This document shows positions 38,081 through 48,876 of a stretch of DNA of 64,000 nucleotides, piece after piece; the first letter of the stretch is position 1; every line of letters starts with the position of its first letter. The DNA comes from JBBRHQ01 sp963720735 (GTDB lineage: Bacteria > Actinomycetota > Thermoleophilia > Solirubrobacterales > 70-9), in assembly GCA_963720735.1 (NCBI GenBank), contig CAVRGL010000006.1:124001-188000 (forward strand), written 5' to 3'. The notes below the pieces were generated by a model. The model saw nothing but the letters and a program-made list of their open reading frames with translations, was not told the origin of the DNA and ran no database searches. Both the position numbers and the translations under genes were made by a program.

Positions 38081-39184
38081 ATGAAGATCCTCTACGGCGT
38101 CAACGGCGAGGGTATGGGGCATGCCACCCGGTCGGAGGTTGTGATCGGCTCCTTGCTGGAGCGCCACCAGGTGAGAGTCTTTGCCTCCGGCGCCGCCTTC
38201 CGTCACCTGAGCGAGCGCCTACCCGGCGTCGACCAGGTCTTCGGGCCGACCTTCGCCCTGGAGGAGGGCCAGATCCGCCGCTGGCAGACGGTCGTCCAGA
38301 ACGTCCGAAGCGCCCGCGAGGAGCTCCCGGAGGGGATCCGGGTCTGGGCCGAGGAGGTCGACGCATGGGATCCTGACGTGGTGATCACCGACTTCGAGCC
38401 GGTCTCCGCCGCTTTCGCGCGGCGCAGGCGGAAGCCGCTGATCGCCGTCGACAACATCAACGCGATCGATCGCTGCCGCCACGGGCGCCGGATCATCGGC
38501 GCGGAGCGCGAGGACTACCTGATCGCCCGTGCCGTGGTCAGGGGCATGGTTCCGGGGGCGGCCGAGTACGTGGTGACAACCTTCTTCCGCCCCCCACTGG
38601 CGCGGAAGCGCACCACCCTGGTGCCACCGATCCTCCGCCCCGAGATCGCCGCGGCGAAGAGCGATGACGGCGATCACCTGCTCGTCTACTGGGGGGGCGA
38701 TGAGGACCTGCTCGAATCGCTGCGCAAGTGCGGCATCTCCTGCCTCGTCTACGGCATGCGGGGCGGCTCGGGCGAGGTCAGGGTCGAGGGCAACCTCGAG
38801 TTCCGCCCGCCCTCGAACGAGGGCTTCGTCGAAGCGCTGCGGACCTGCCGCGGGGTCGTCGCCGGCGGCGGGTTCTCGCTGCTCAGCGAGGCGGTCTACC
38901 TGGGCAAGCCAGTCCTCTCGGCTCCCCTGAAGGGGCAGTTCGAGCAGCTGATGAACGCCCGCTACCTCGAGGCGCGACGCTACGGGCTCTGCGCGGAGGG
39001 GACCGACGGCGACCCGGTCGAATGCTTCCTCGAACGACTCCCCGAGTTCCGCGATGGCCTGCGGAGTTACCGCCAGGACGGCAACGCCGTCGCCCTGGAG
39101 ACGATCGAGGAGCGCGCCGCCGCCGCGGCCGAGACCGGTTCTCGCGGTGAGGCGCGGCGGCCGAGGCGAAGGGCCGCCCGGTGA
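38081..39184 (+). CDS. MJ1255/VC2487-type glycosyltransferase (GT28-like)
   Basis: 367 residues. Opens with ILYGVNGEGMGHATRSEVV, the GxGHxxR nucleotide-sugar transferase start of the MJ1255/VC2487 family; EFRPPSNEGFVEALRTC and VVAGGGFSLLSEAVYLGKPVL form the GT28-like donor-binding half, with FEQLMNARYLE. The C-terminal ~30 residues are basic. Members resemble MurG and diacylglycerol glucosyltransferases, so a lipid acceptor is plausible. Its stop overlaps the deacetylase start (GTGA). Confidence 0.85.
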   Translation: MKILYGVNGEGMGHATRSEVVIGSLLERHQVRVFASGAAFRHLSERLPGVDQVFGPTFALEEGQIRRWQTVVQNVRSAREELPEGIRVWAEEVDAWDPDVVITDFEPVSAAFARRRRKPLIAVDNINAIDRCRHGRRIIGAEREDYLIARAVVRGMVPGAAEYVVTTFFRPPLARKRTTLVPPILRPEIAAAKSDDGDHLLVYWGGDEDLLESLRKCGISCLVYGMRGGSGEVRVEGNLEFRPPSNEGFVEALRTCRGVVAGGGFSLLSEAVYLGKPVLSAPLKGQFEQLMNARYLEARRYGLCAEGTDGDPVECFLERLPEFRDGLRSYRQDGNAVALETIEERAAAAAETGSRGEARRPRRRAAR

Positions 39185-39921
39185 GGCGCGCCGTGCTCGG
39201 CGCACTCGGCGCCGCGGGAGCGGCGGGGTTCGCGATCTACAACGGCCAGGTCCCGACCTCGCAGCTCTACGGCCGGACGATCTGCCGGGTCCCGGAGGCC
39301 GGTCGGGCGATCGCCCTCACCTACGACGACGGCCCCAATCCCCGCCACACCGAGCGGTTGATGGACCTGCTCGAACGACACGACGCCAAGGGCACCTTCT
39401 TCCTGGTCGGCTGCTGGGCCGAGCGCGAGCCGGGCATGGTGCGCGAGATCGTCGATCGCGGCCACGCGATCGGGAACCACACCTTCACCCACCCGACCAT
39501 GCCGCTGCGCTCGGCGGCGAGCATCCGCGAGGAGCTGCGGCGCTGCCGCGAGGCCGTGGAGGCGGCCGGGCGCAGCTTCACGGAGATCGACGGAGAGGCG
39601 CTGATGCGCCCGCCCTACGGGCGCCGCCGCCCCGGCACGCTGCGGACGATGCGCGAGCAGGGATACGTGCCGGTGCTCTGGTCGATCACCTGCTTCGACT
39701 GGCGCCGGCGCGAGACCGCCGAGACGATCGCGAGGCGGGCGCTGAAGGCGCGTGGCGGGGACATCGTCCTCCTCCACGACGGCGATCACAAGGTGCCCGA
39801 GGGCGACCGGGCGGCCTCGGTCGCGGCCACCGAGCGGGCGCTCGAGGGCCTCGGTGCTCAGGGCTACCGCTTCCCCACCGTCCCCGAGATGGTCGCCGGC
39901 GGCCGGGAGCCCCAACCGTGA
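39181..39921 (+). CDS. Polysaccharide deacetylase (NodB homology domain)
   Basis: 246 residues starting with GTG at 39181. A short hydrophobic N-terminus (VLGALGAAGAAGFAIY) may act as an anchor or weak signal. NodB motifs: TYDDGPNPRHT (D-D for metal/base), HTFTHP (metal His pair), RPPYGRRR (motif 3) and VLLHDGDH (catalytic His). Removes N- or O-acetyl groups from a GlcNAc-containing glycan. Flanked by glycosyltransferase and acyltransferase genes with four-base overlaps on both sides, it may de-acetylate the sugar that is then acylated. Confidence 0.9.
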   Translation: MRRAVLGALGAAGAAGFAIYNGQVPTSQLYGRTICRVPEAGRAIALTYDDGPNPRHTERLMDLLERHDAKGTFFLVGCWAEREPGMVREIVDRGHAIGNHTFTHPTMPLRSAASIREELRRCREAVEAAGRSFTEIDGEALMRPPYGRRRPGTLRTMREQGYVPVLWSITCFDWRRRETAETIARRALKARGGDIVLLHDGDHKVPEGDRAASVAATERALEGLGAQGYRFPTVPEMVAGGREPQP

Positions 39922-41336
39922 CCGGACCGCAGCGCATGTCGAATGCGGACGTCGCCTGGCTGCACATGGACCAGCCGACCAACCTGATGGTGATCACCGG
40001 GGTCCTCTGGTTCGGCGAGGTACCTGCCTGGGACCGGGTGCGCGAGGTGATCGCGGAGCGCCTGGTCGCCCCCTTTCCCCGCTTCTCCCAGCGGGTCGTC
40101 GAGGGAGGGCCGCGGCTTTCGGGGCCGCACTGGGAGGAGGATCCGAACTTCGACCTCGACCTCCATCTCCATCGAGTCGCCCTGCCGGCGCCCGGCGATC
40201 GCGCTGCTCTTCAGGCGCTGGTCGCGGACCTGACCTCGACACCGCTGGACCGCTCCAGGCCGCTCTGGCAGTTCCACCTGGTGGACGGCTACGAGGGGGG
40301 CGCGGCGATGATCGCCCGGATCCACCACGCGATCGCCGATGGGATCGCGCTCGCCCGCGTCCTGCTCTCGCTGACCGACTCCTCGCCCGACGCCGGTCTG
40401 GCGCCCGCGGTCGAAGACACCCCAAGCGCTGGGCGGGCGCGCAGCCGCCTGGGGGGGCTCGCCGGCTCCGCCCGCGGGGCGGCCGGCCTCGCCCGCGGGG
40501 CTGCCGGCGCGATCGCACACGAGTCGCTCGAGGTGGCACGGCATCCTTCGCACCTCGTCGACATCGCGGCGACCACGCGCAAGGACGCCGACGTGCTGGC
40601 CAAGGCGCTGCTGCCGGCCCCCGACCCACCGTCCCCCCTGAAGGGAGAGATGGGGGTGGCGAAGGGGGTCGCCTGGTCGGCGCCGATCGCGCTGGAGGAG
40701 GTGAGGACGATGGGCCATGAGACCGGGACCACGATCAACGACATCGTCGTCACCGCCGTGGCGGGTGCGCTGCGCCGTTACCTGCGCTCCCGCGACAGCC
40801 CGGTCGAGGAGCTGACCGCGTCGGTCCCCTTCAACCTGCGACCGCTCGATCAGCCACTGCCCTCCGAGCTGGGCAACCGCTTCGGCCTGGTCCTGCTGCG
40901 GCTGCCGCTGGGGATCGGGGATCGCCGCCGGCGCCTGCGCGAGGTGCACCGCCGGATGGAGGAGATCAAGCACTCACCGGAGGGGGCCGTCTCCTATGGT
41001 GTCCTCGACGCGGTCGGGAGGACGCCGTTGGCGGTCGAGCAGCGCCTGCTCGACCCGTTCACGGCCAGCGCCAGCGCAGTGGTGACGAACGTCCCCGGCC
41101 CGCGCCAACCCGTCTATCTCGCCGGGTCCAAGGTGGACGGGGTCCTGGTCTGGGCGCCCTCGGCGGGCGGGACCTCGACTACCGTCTCGATCTTCAGCTA
41201 TGACGGCCAGATCAGGATCGGCGTGATGGCCGACGCGAAGCTGGTCCCCGATCCGGGCGCGATGACCCGCGCCTTCGAGCGCGAGATCGAGGCCCTGCTC
41301 CGACTGAAGCGGCGGCCGATCGCGACCACCGGCTGA
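39918..41336 (+). CDS. Wax ester synthase/diacylglycerol acyltransferase (WS/DGAT)
   Basis: 472 residues from the GTG at 39918, which overlaps the deacetylase stop by four bases and gives the conserved start PQRMSNADVAWLHMD. The catalytic motif HHAIADG (H136, H137, D141) is intact; ASVPFNLRP, GNRFGLVLLRLPLG and the C-terminal VTNVPGPRQPVYLAGS are the other family blocks. The enzyme moves a fatty acyl group from acyl-CoA to an alcohol or diacylglycerol at the membrane. In this coupled cluster the acceptor could be a glycolipid rather than storage lipid (inference). Confidence 0.9.
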   Translation: MTGPQRMSNADVAWLHMDQPTNLMVITGVLWFGEVPAWDRVREVIAERLVAPFPRFSQRVVEGGPRLSGPHWEEDPNFDLDLHLHRVALPAPGDRAALQALVADLTSTPLDRSRPLWQFHLVDGYEGGAAMIARIHHAIADGIALARVLLSLTDSSPDAGLAPAVEDTPSAGRARSRLGGLAGSARGAAGLARGAAGAIAHESLEVARHPSHLVDIAATTRKDADVLAKALLPAPDPPSPLKGEMGVAKGVAWSAPIALEEVRTMGHETGTTINDIVVTAVAGALRRYLRSRDSPVEELTASVPFNLRPLDQPLPSELGNRFGLVLLRLPLGIGDRRRRLREVHRRMEEIKHSPEGAVSYGVLDAVGRTPLAVEQRLLDPFTASASAVVTNVPGPRQPVYLAGSKVDGVLVWAPSAGGTSTTVSIFSYDGQIRIGVMADAKLVPDPGAMTRAFEREIEALLRLKRRPIATTG

Positions 41337-41371
41337 GCGCCGGCGATACGGTATGCGCGGGAGCCGATTAG

Positions 41372-43978
41372 TTGGCCACGACGCAGACCCAGCCAGCAGC
41401 AGAGGCGGTCGTCGACGCCGCCCAGGCTGATCGCCTGGACGGCTTCGTCGAGCGAGCTGCCGCAGCGGCGGAGAGCTTCCGGCGGCTCGACCAGGAGGCG
41501 GTCGACGAGATCGTCTGGGCGATGGTCGTCGCCGGGCTCGACAGCGCCGTGGAGCTGGCCGAGCTGGCGATGCAGGAGACCGGCTTCGGCGTGCTCGAGG
41601 ACAAGGTGGTGAAGAACTACATCGCCACCGAGTTCCTCTACGACTACCTCAAGGACAAGCGCTCGGTCGGAGTGATCGACGAGGACCCCAAGAGCGGGAT
41701 CCAGTACGTGGCTGAGCCGATCGGCGTCGTCCTGGCGCTGCTCCCGATCACCAACCCGACCTCGACAGCGCTGTTCAAGTCGATCGTGGCGACCAAGACT
41801 CGCAACGCGATCGTCTTCCGCCCCTCCGCGCGGGCAGCCGGCTGCGCCGTGCGGGCGGTGGAGATCCTCCAGGAGGCGGGCGAGGCCGCCGGCCTCCCCG
41901 CCGACGCCCTCCAGGTGATCCCCGACCCGACGCTCGACGTCTCCCAGTACCTCTTCCACCACGACGGGATCGACCTGATCTGGACGACCGGGGGGCCGAA
42001 GGCGGTCGCCGCGGCGAACGCGGCCGGCAAGCCGACGCTCAGCGTCGGCGCAGGCAACGCGCCGGTCTACGTGCACCGCAGCGCCGACATCGGCATGGCG
42101 GTCGTCGACGTGCTGATCTCCAAGACCTTCGACGCCTCGGTGATCTGCCCGGCCGAGCAGACCTGCGTGATCGACGAGACGATCTACGACGAGGTGGTCG
42201 CCGAGTTCGAGCGCCTCGGCGGGCGGATGCTCGACGCCGAGGAGGTCGAGCGCCTCTCCGGGCTCGCCTTCGAGCCCGACGGGCGGGTCGACGTGCGCGC
42301 CCTCGGCCAGTCGTGCGCCAACCTCGGCGCGATGGGCGACTTCCCGGTGGCCGAGGACGTCAAGGTGCTGCTCGCGCCACTTCCGTCCGAGCCGGAGGCG
42401 CTGGCCGCCCACCCGATGATCCAGGAGAAGCTGATGCCGGTCCTCGGGCTGGTCCGCTCGCCCTCGGTCGATCACGCGGTCGCCACCTGCGAGCTGGTCA
42501 CCGAGCACGGCGGGCTCGGCCACACCTCGGCCGTCTACACGTCCGACGAGGACGTGATCGCGCTCTTCGCGGGGCGGGTGCGGACAGGCCGAATTCTCGT
42601 CAACGCCCCCACTGCGGTCGGCGCCCTGGGCGGCATCTACAACTCGCTGACGCCCACCTTCTCGCTCGGCTGCGGGACCTGGGGCGGCTCGAACACCACA
42701 GACAACGTCAATTACCTGAACCTGCTCAACGTGAAGACCGTCTCGCGCCGCCAGGCGCCCCCGCAGTGGTTCCGCGTCCCCTCCGACACCTACTTCAATG
42801 CCGGCTCAATCGAGAGCCTGCGCGAGTTGAAGGCCGAGCAGGTCCTGCTCGTCACCGATCTCGACGGCGAGGCCCGCGGGGTCGCCGAGGAGGTCCGCCC
42901 CTACCTCGAGGGCTCGGGCGTCCACGTCTTCTCCGAGATCACCCCGGAGCCCACCGAGGAGCAGATCCGCGCCGGCACCGAGGTCCTGGGGGAGTTCGGC
43001 GCCGACTGCATCGTCGCGGTCGGCGGCGGCTCGGTGCTCGACGCCGCGAAGGCGATGCGGCTCTTCCACGAGAGCCCCGACGTCTCGCTGAAGGAGCTCT
43101 CGCTGCCCTTCCTCGACGCCCGCAAGCGCGTCGCCCACTACCCCGAGGTGGAGCACACGGTGCGGATGGTCGCGGTGCCGACCACCGCCGGCACAGGCTC
43201 GGAGGTTTCTCCGGCGGCGGTGGTCAGCGCGGCCGGGCGCAAGGTGACGCTGGTCGACTACTCGCTGGTCCCCGACATGGCGATCATCGAGCCGACCCTG
43301 ACCCTCTCGATGCCGCCCGCGGTGACCGCGGACACCGGGATCGACGCGCTCACCCATGCGCTGGAGGCCGGGGTCTCGATCTTCGCCTCGCCCTACACCG
43401 ACGCCTTCTGCATGCAGGCGATCAACCTGATCATGGACGCGCTCCCACGGGCCTGCGCGGACGGTGGCGACCTCGAGGCCCGCACCGCGATGTCGAACGC
43501 AGCGGCGATCGCCGGGCTCGCCTTCTCCAACGCCTTCGTCGGCGTCAACCACGCGCTCGCCCACGCCGTCGGGGCCCGCTTCGGCATCGCCCACGGGCGC
43601 GCCAACGGCATCTTCCTCCCGCACGTGCTGCGCTACAACGCCTCGATCCCCTCCAAGTTCATGCCGGCGCCCGGGTATGCGACCTATGTCGCCCCCGACA
43701 AGTACGCGCAGATGGGCTGGGTGCTGGGCCTCGGCGGCAGCAAGGGGATGGAGGAGAGGCGCGAGCGCTTCTTCGGGCGCGTCGACGAGCTGCTCGACGC
43801 GGTCGGGATGCCCCGCTCGCTGGCCGAGACCGGCCTGGGGCGAGAGGAGTTCGAGGCGGCGCTCCCCGACCTGGTCAGGGCCGCCTTCGCCGACCCCAGC
43901 GTGAGGACGAACCCGCGGATGCCGATGATCGCCGAGCTGACCTCGCTGCTCACGGCCGCCTACGAGGGGCGCCCCTGA
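41372..43978 (+). CDS. adhE: Bifunctional acetaldehyde-CoA/alcohol dehydrogenase
   Basis: 868 residues, full AdhE length. Start is TTG at 41372 behind GGGAG (41359-41363, eight-base spacing); an in-frame stop just upstream excludes a longer form. The aldehyde dehydrogenase half has C259 in SVICPAEQ as nucleophile. The iron-dependent alcohol dehydrogenase half shows GGGSVLDAAKAM, TTAGTGSEVS, and iron ligands in DTGIDALTHALE, NHALAHAVG and HGRANG. Converts acetyl-CoA to ethanol via acetaldehyde with two NADH, or the reverse. Usually fermentative and uncommon in soil actinobacteria. Confidence 0.95.
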   Translation: MATTQTQPAAEAVVDAAQADRLDGFVERAAAAAESFRRLDQEAVDEIVWAMVVAGLDSAVELAELAMQETGFGVLEDKVVKNYIATEFLYDYLKDKRSVGVIDEDPKSGIQYVAEPIGVVLALLPITNPTSTALFKSIVATKTRNAIVFRPSARAAGCAVRAVEILQEAGEAAGLPADALQVIPDPTLDVSQYLFHHDGIDLIWTTGGPKAVAAANAAGKPTLSVGAGNAPVYVHRSADIGMAVVDVLISKTFDASVICPAEQTCVIDETIYDEVVAEFERLGGRMLDAEEVERLSGLAFEPDGRVDVRALGQSCANLGAMGDFPVAEDVKVLLAPLPSEPEALAAHPMIQEKLMPVLGLVRSPSVDHAVATCELVTEHGGLGHTSAVYTSDEDVIALFAGRVRTGRILVNAPTAVGALGGIYNSLTPTFSLGCGTWGGSNTTDNVNYLNLLNVKTVSRRQAPPQWFRVPSDTYFNAGSIESLRELKAEQVLLVTDLDGEARGVAEEVRPYLEGSGVHVFSEITPEPTEEQIRAGTEVLGEFGADCIVAVGGGSVLDAAKAMRLFHESPDVSLKELSLPFLDARKRVAHYPEVEHTVRMVAVPTTAGTGSEVSPAAVVSAAGRKVTLVDYSLVPDMAIIEPTLTLSMPPAVTADTGIDALTHALEAGVSIFASPYTDAFCMQAINLIMDALPRACADGGDLEARTAMSNAAAIAGLAFSNAFVGVNHALAHAVGARFGIAHGRANGIFLPHVLRYNASIPSKFMPAPGYATYVAPDKYAQMGWVLGLGGSKGMEERRERFFGRVDELLDAVGMPRSLAETGLGREEFEAALPDLVRAAFADPSVRTNPRMPMIAELTSLLTAAYEGRP

Positions 43979-44002
43979 AGGCCTGACCGCCGCCGCCGCG
44001 TG

Positions 44003-44008
44003 GATAAT
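44003..44008 (+). promoter_or_regulatory. -10 element of DUF6458 gene
   Basis: GATAAT ends six bases before the GTG at 44015, within the 36-base gap after adhE; leaderless-type placement. Confidence 0.5.
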
Positions 44009-44014
44009 GGCGGC

Positions 44015-44209
44015 GTGACGATCGGGGGCTCGATCTTCCTGCTCGCCGTCGGCGCCATCGCCCGCTATGCGGTCAAGGACAGCTGGGCTGCGGTCGACAT
44101 CCCCACAGTGGGGCTGATCCTGATGATCGCCGGCGCCCTCGGCCTGGTGATCGGCCTCTTCCAGGAGTTCGGTCAGCGGGACCGGACGCCGCCACCTCCG
44201 CGGCGCTGA
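44015..44209 (+). CDS. DUF6458-like two-helix membrane protein
   Basis: 64 residues from the GTG at 44015, giving the conserved start TIGGSIFLLAVGAIARYAV. A short amphipathic stretch (KDSWAAVDIPT) leads to the second helix VGLILMIAGALGLVIGL, and the tail is charged and Pro-rich. Small proteins of this layout are common in actinobacteria; function unknown. Forty bases separate it from the MFS gene. Confidence 0.8.
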   Translation: MTIGGSIFLLAVGAIARYAVKDSWAAVDIPTVGLILMIAGALGLVIGLFQEFGQRDRTPPPPRR

Positions 44210-44248
44210 GCTGGAGGCCTGATCGATGGGCGAGCCGCAGAGAGCGTC

Positions 44249-45886
44249 ATGACCGAGGTAGCCGGGCGGCGCATCGGCGCCACGGGAATCGTCCTGCTGA
44301 CGCTCGCGGCGGGGCAGTTCGTAATGGCCCTCGACACGACGGTGATGAACACGGCGATCGCGACGGTCGCCGAGGATGTCGGGACCACCGTGACCGGGAT
44401 CCAGACGGCTATCACGCTCTACACGCTGGTGATGGCCTCATTCATGATCACCGGCGGGAAGGTCGGCGAGATAATCGGCCGCAAGCGCGCATTCGGCCTC
44501 GGGTGCATCATCTACGCCTGCGGGTCGTTCACCACTTCATTGGCGCCGAACCTGACCGTGCTGATGATCGGGTGGTCGTTTCTCGAGGGCCTGGGCGCCG
44601 TGCTGATCATGCCTGCGATCGTCGCCCTGGTCGCCTCGAACTTCGGAAAGCCGGAGCGCCCGCGCGCCTACGGTCTCGTCGCCGCCGCCGGCGCGATCGC
44701 AGCAGCCCTGGGGCCGCTGGTCGGCGGCTTCTTCACGACCTACGCGTCGTGGCGGTGGGTGTTCGCAGGCGAGGTCCTGATCGTGCTTGTCATCCTCCTC
44801 CTGACCCGGCGGATGAACGACAAACCGGCGGAGGAGGGAGTCAAGCTCGACCTGGTCGGCACCGCGCTCTCCGCGCTCGGCCTCGCCCTGATCGTGCTGG
44901 GCATCCTGCGCTCGGGAACGTGGGGTTTCGTGCAACCCAAGCCCGAGGCTCCGGAGTGGCTCGGGCTCTCGCCGGTGATCTGGTTGGTCCTCGCTGGCGG
45001 TGCGGTCATGGCCCTCTTCGTGGCTTGGGAGAACCGGCGAATCGAGGAGGGCAAGGGCGCGCTGATCGACCCTTCCATGCTCGCGCAACATCCAGCTGCG
45101 CAGCGGGGTTATCTCGTTCCTCTTCATGTTCATGGTCCAGGCCGGGACGTTCTTCGCCGTTCCGCTGTTCCTGTCGGTCGCGCTCGGGTTGTCGGCGATC
45201 GAGACCGGCGTGCGGCTGCTTCCGCTCTCGCTCTCATTGCTCCTGTTCGCCGCCGGGATCCCAAGGCTGTTCCCGAATGTCTCACCGCGGCGGGTCGTTC
45301 GCCTCGGGTTCATGTTGCTGTTTGGCGGCCTCGTGCTGCTGGTCGCGCTGCTGGACATAGGTGCCGGCCCGGAGATCGTCACCTGGCCGTTATTGCTTGC
45401 GGGCGCCGGGCTCGGCTCGATGGCCTCGCAGCTCGGAAGCGTGACCGTTTCGGCGGTCCCCGACGAGCAGAGCGGCGAGGTCGGTGGTCTCCAGAACACG
45501 GGAACCCAGCTCGGCGCCTCGATCGGCACTGCCTTGGCCGGCGCCTTGCTGATCTCAGCGCTGACCGCCTCGTTCTTCACCGGCATCAAGGACAACCCGG
45601 ACGTTCCCCCGAGCCTCGCATCGAAGGCACAGACGGAGCTCGCGGGCGGGATCCCGTTCATCTCCGACGACGACTTGAAGGTCGCCCTCTCTGATGCGGG
45701 AGTTAAGGCCACGACGGCCGATGCGGTTGTCGAAACGAACTCGCAGGCCCGGATCGATGGGTTGCGCGTCGCGATGTCGATCATGGCCCTGATGGCGCTC
45801 GTCGCCCTGCTCTTCACCGGAGGCATCCCTACGGTGCAACCGGGCTCTGAACCGAAAGCAAGTGCAGCGCCGGAGGCCGTCCCCGG

Positions 45887-45890
<4 letters not shown>
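44249..45890 (+). pseudogene. DHA2-type MFS drug transporter interrupted by a one-base frameshift
   Basis: The first ~280 residues (ATG at 44249) have LDTTVMNTAIATVAEDVG, FMITGGKVGEIIGRKRAF and LEGLGAVLIMPAIVALV, typical of 14-helix DHA2 exporters. After LIDPSML the frame is lost; removing one base near 45083 restores RNIQLRSGVISFLFMFM and continues in the frame ending at 45890 (VPLFLSVALGLS, VGGLQNTGTQLGASIGTAL). The repaired protein would be ~546 residues, the normal size. Both halves look conserved, so a sequencing insertion is more likely than decay. Predicted role: proton-driven export of drugs or metabolites. The stop codon overlaps that of the convergent ABC-F gene. Confidence 0.88.
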
Positions 45891-47783
<1,893 letters not shown>

Positions 47784-47823
47784 TGCCCGGACAAGGTGCC
47801 AAAACCCCCAGTGGGGGGCGGGC

Positions 47824-47853
47824 TTGACGCGGCACCGGGGCGGGGACTATGGT
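47824..47853 (+). promoter_or_regulatory. Promoter of PD40 propeller gene
   Basis: TTGACG (47824-47829) and TATGGT (47848-47853) are 18 bases apart, a good sigma-A match. The ATG at 47860 lies six bases after the -10, so the transcript should be leaderless. Confidence 0.7.
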
Positions 47854-47859
47854 CCGAAC

Positions 47860-48792
47860 ATGCCTCGGGGGGGCTCACGAGAAGTGGCGGTGGGGATCTG
47901 CGGGTTGGCGGCGCTGACACTCAGCCTGGCGGTTCTGGTTGCTCCCACCCACGCGGTTCGGCGCAGGCCCCCGACCGGGCAGGCGAGCGAGGGGCCGATC
48001 GCCTTCGACAGCAACCGCGACGGCGACTCCGAGCTGTTCACGATGAGCCAGAACGGCCGCGGCCTGCTCCAGCTGACTAAGAACACCTCGTTCGACGGCG
48101 ATGCCTCGTATGACCCGAAGAGCGGCAGGATCGCCTTCGACAGCACCCGCACAGGGGCCGACGAGATCTTCTCGATGGTCGAGAACGGCACCCACCAGCG
48201 GCAGCTGACCCACGATGGGGTCACCGACGAGGACCCCTCCTACTCCCCCAATGGGGGCGAGATCGTCTACGGCAGCGACCGCGACGGCGACTCGGAGATC
48301 TTCAAGATGCTCTCCGACGGCAGCCATCAGCAGCAGCTCACCCACAACGGCAAGGACGACAGCGACGCCACGATCGCCCACCACGGCAACCTGATCGTCT
48401 TCGTCAGCGATCGCAGCGGCAACGAGGACATCTTCACCATGGACGGTCAGGGCCGCCACCAGCACCGCCTCACCCGCACGAACTTCGACGAAGGGCACCC
48501 CTCGTTCTCACCGAACGGCAGGCGGATCGTCTTCGAGGCGACGGTTCGCGGCAACGAGGACGTCTACACGATCAAGGCCGATGGCTCGCGGCGGCGCCGG
48601 CTGACCCGCGCCCCCGGCGACGACCTGCATCCCTCATATTCCCCCAGCGGGAAGCGGATCGCCTTCGAGAGCACCCGCGACGGCGACGCCGAGATCTTCA
48701 CGATGAAGGCCGACGGCTCCCACCAGCACCAGGTGACCCACAACAGCGGCGTCACCGACCGCCATCCCTCCTGGGGCGCGCGGGCCGGCTGA
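47860..48792 (+). CDS. Secreted TolB-like PD40 beta-propeller protein
   Basis: 310 residues from the ATG at 47860. An N-terminal signal peptide (VAVGICGLAALTLSLAVLVA) is followed by six to seven PD40 repeats: each has a core of the type RIAFDSTRTGADEIFSM or IVYGSDRDGDSEIF, then QLTH and a PSYSPNG-like turn (at roughly residues 46, 88, 130, 172, 214 and 258). This builds a WD40-like propeller outside the cytoplasm. No enzyme motif is present; such proteins usually bind partners. The repeat-to-repeat similarity is high. Monocistronic, followed 84 bases later by corA. Confidence 0.87.
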   Translation: MPRGGSREVAVGICGLAALTLSLAVLVAPTHAVRRRPPTGQASEGPIAFDSNRDGDSELFTMSQNGRGLLQLTKNTSFDGDASYDPKSGRIAFDSTRTGADEIFSMVENGTHQRQLTHDGVTDEDPSYSPNGGEIVYGSDRDGDSEIFKMLSDGSHQQQLTHNGKDDSDATIAHHGNLIVFVSDRSGNEDIFTMDGQGRHQHRLTRTNFDEGHPSFSPNGRRIVFEATVRGNEDVYTIKADGSRRRRLTRAPGDDLHPSYSPSGKRIAFESTRDGDAEIFTMKADGSHQHQVTHNSGVTDRHPSWGARAG

Positions 48793-48876
48793 CGGCAGCC
48801 GGGATCCCGGGGGTGGGGCTGCTCGCCGGCAGGAACCGGAGGCGCAGACCCGAAAAGCCCAGCCGGGAGCCAAATC

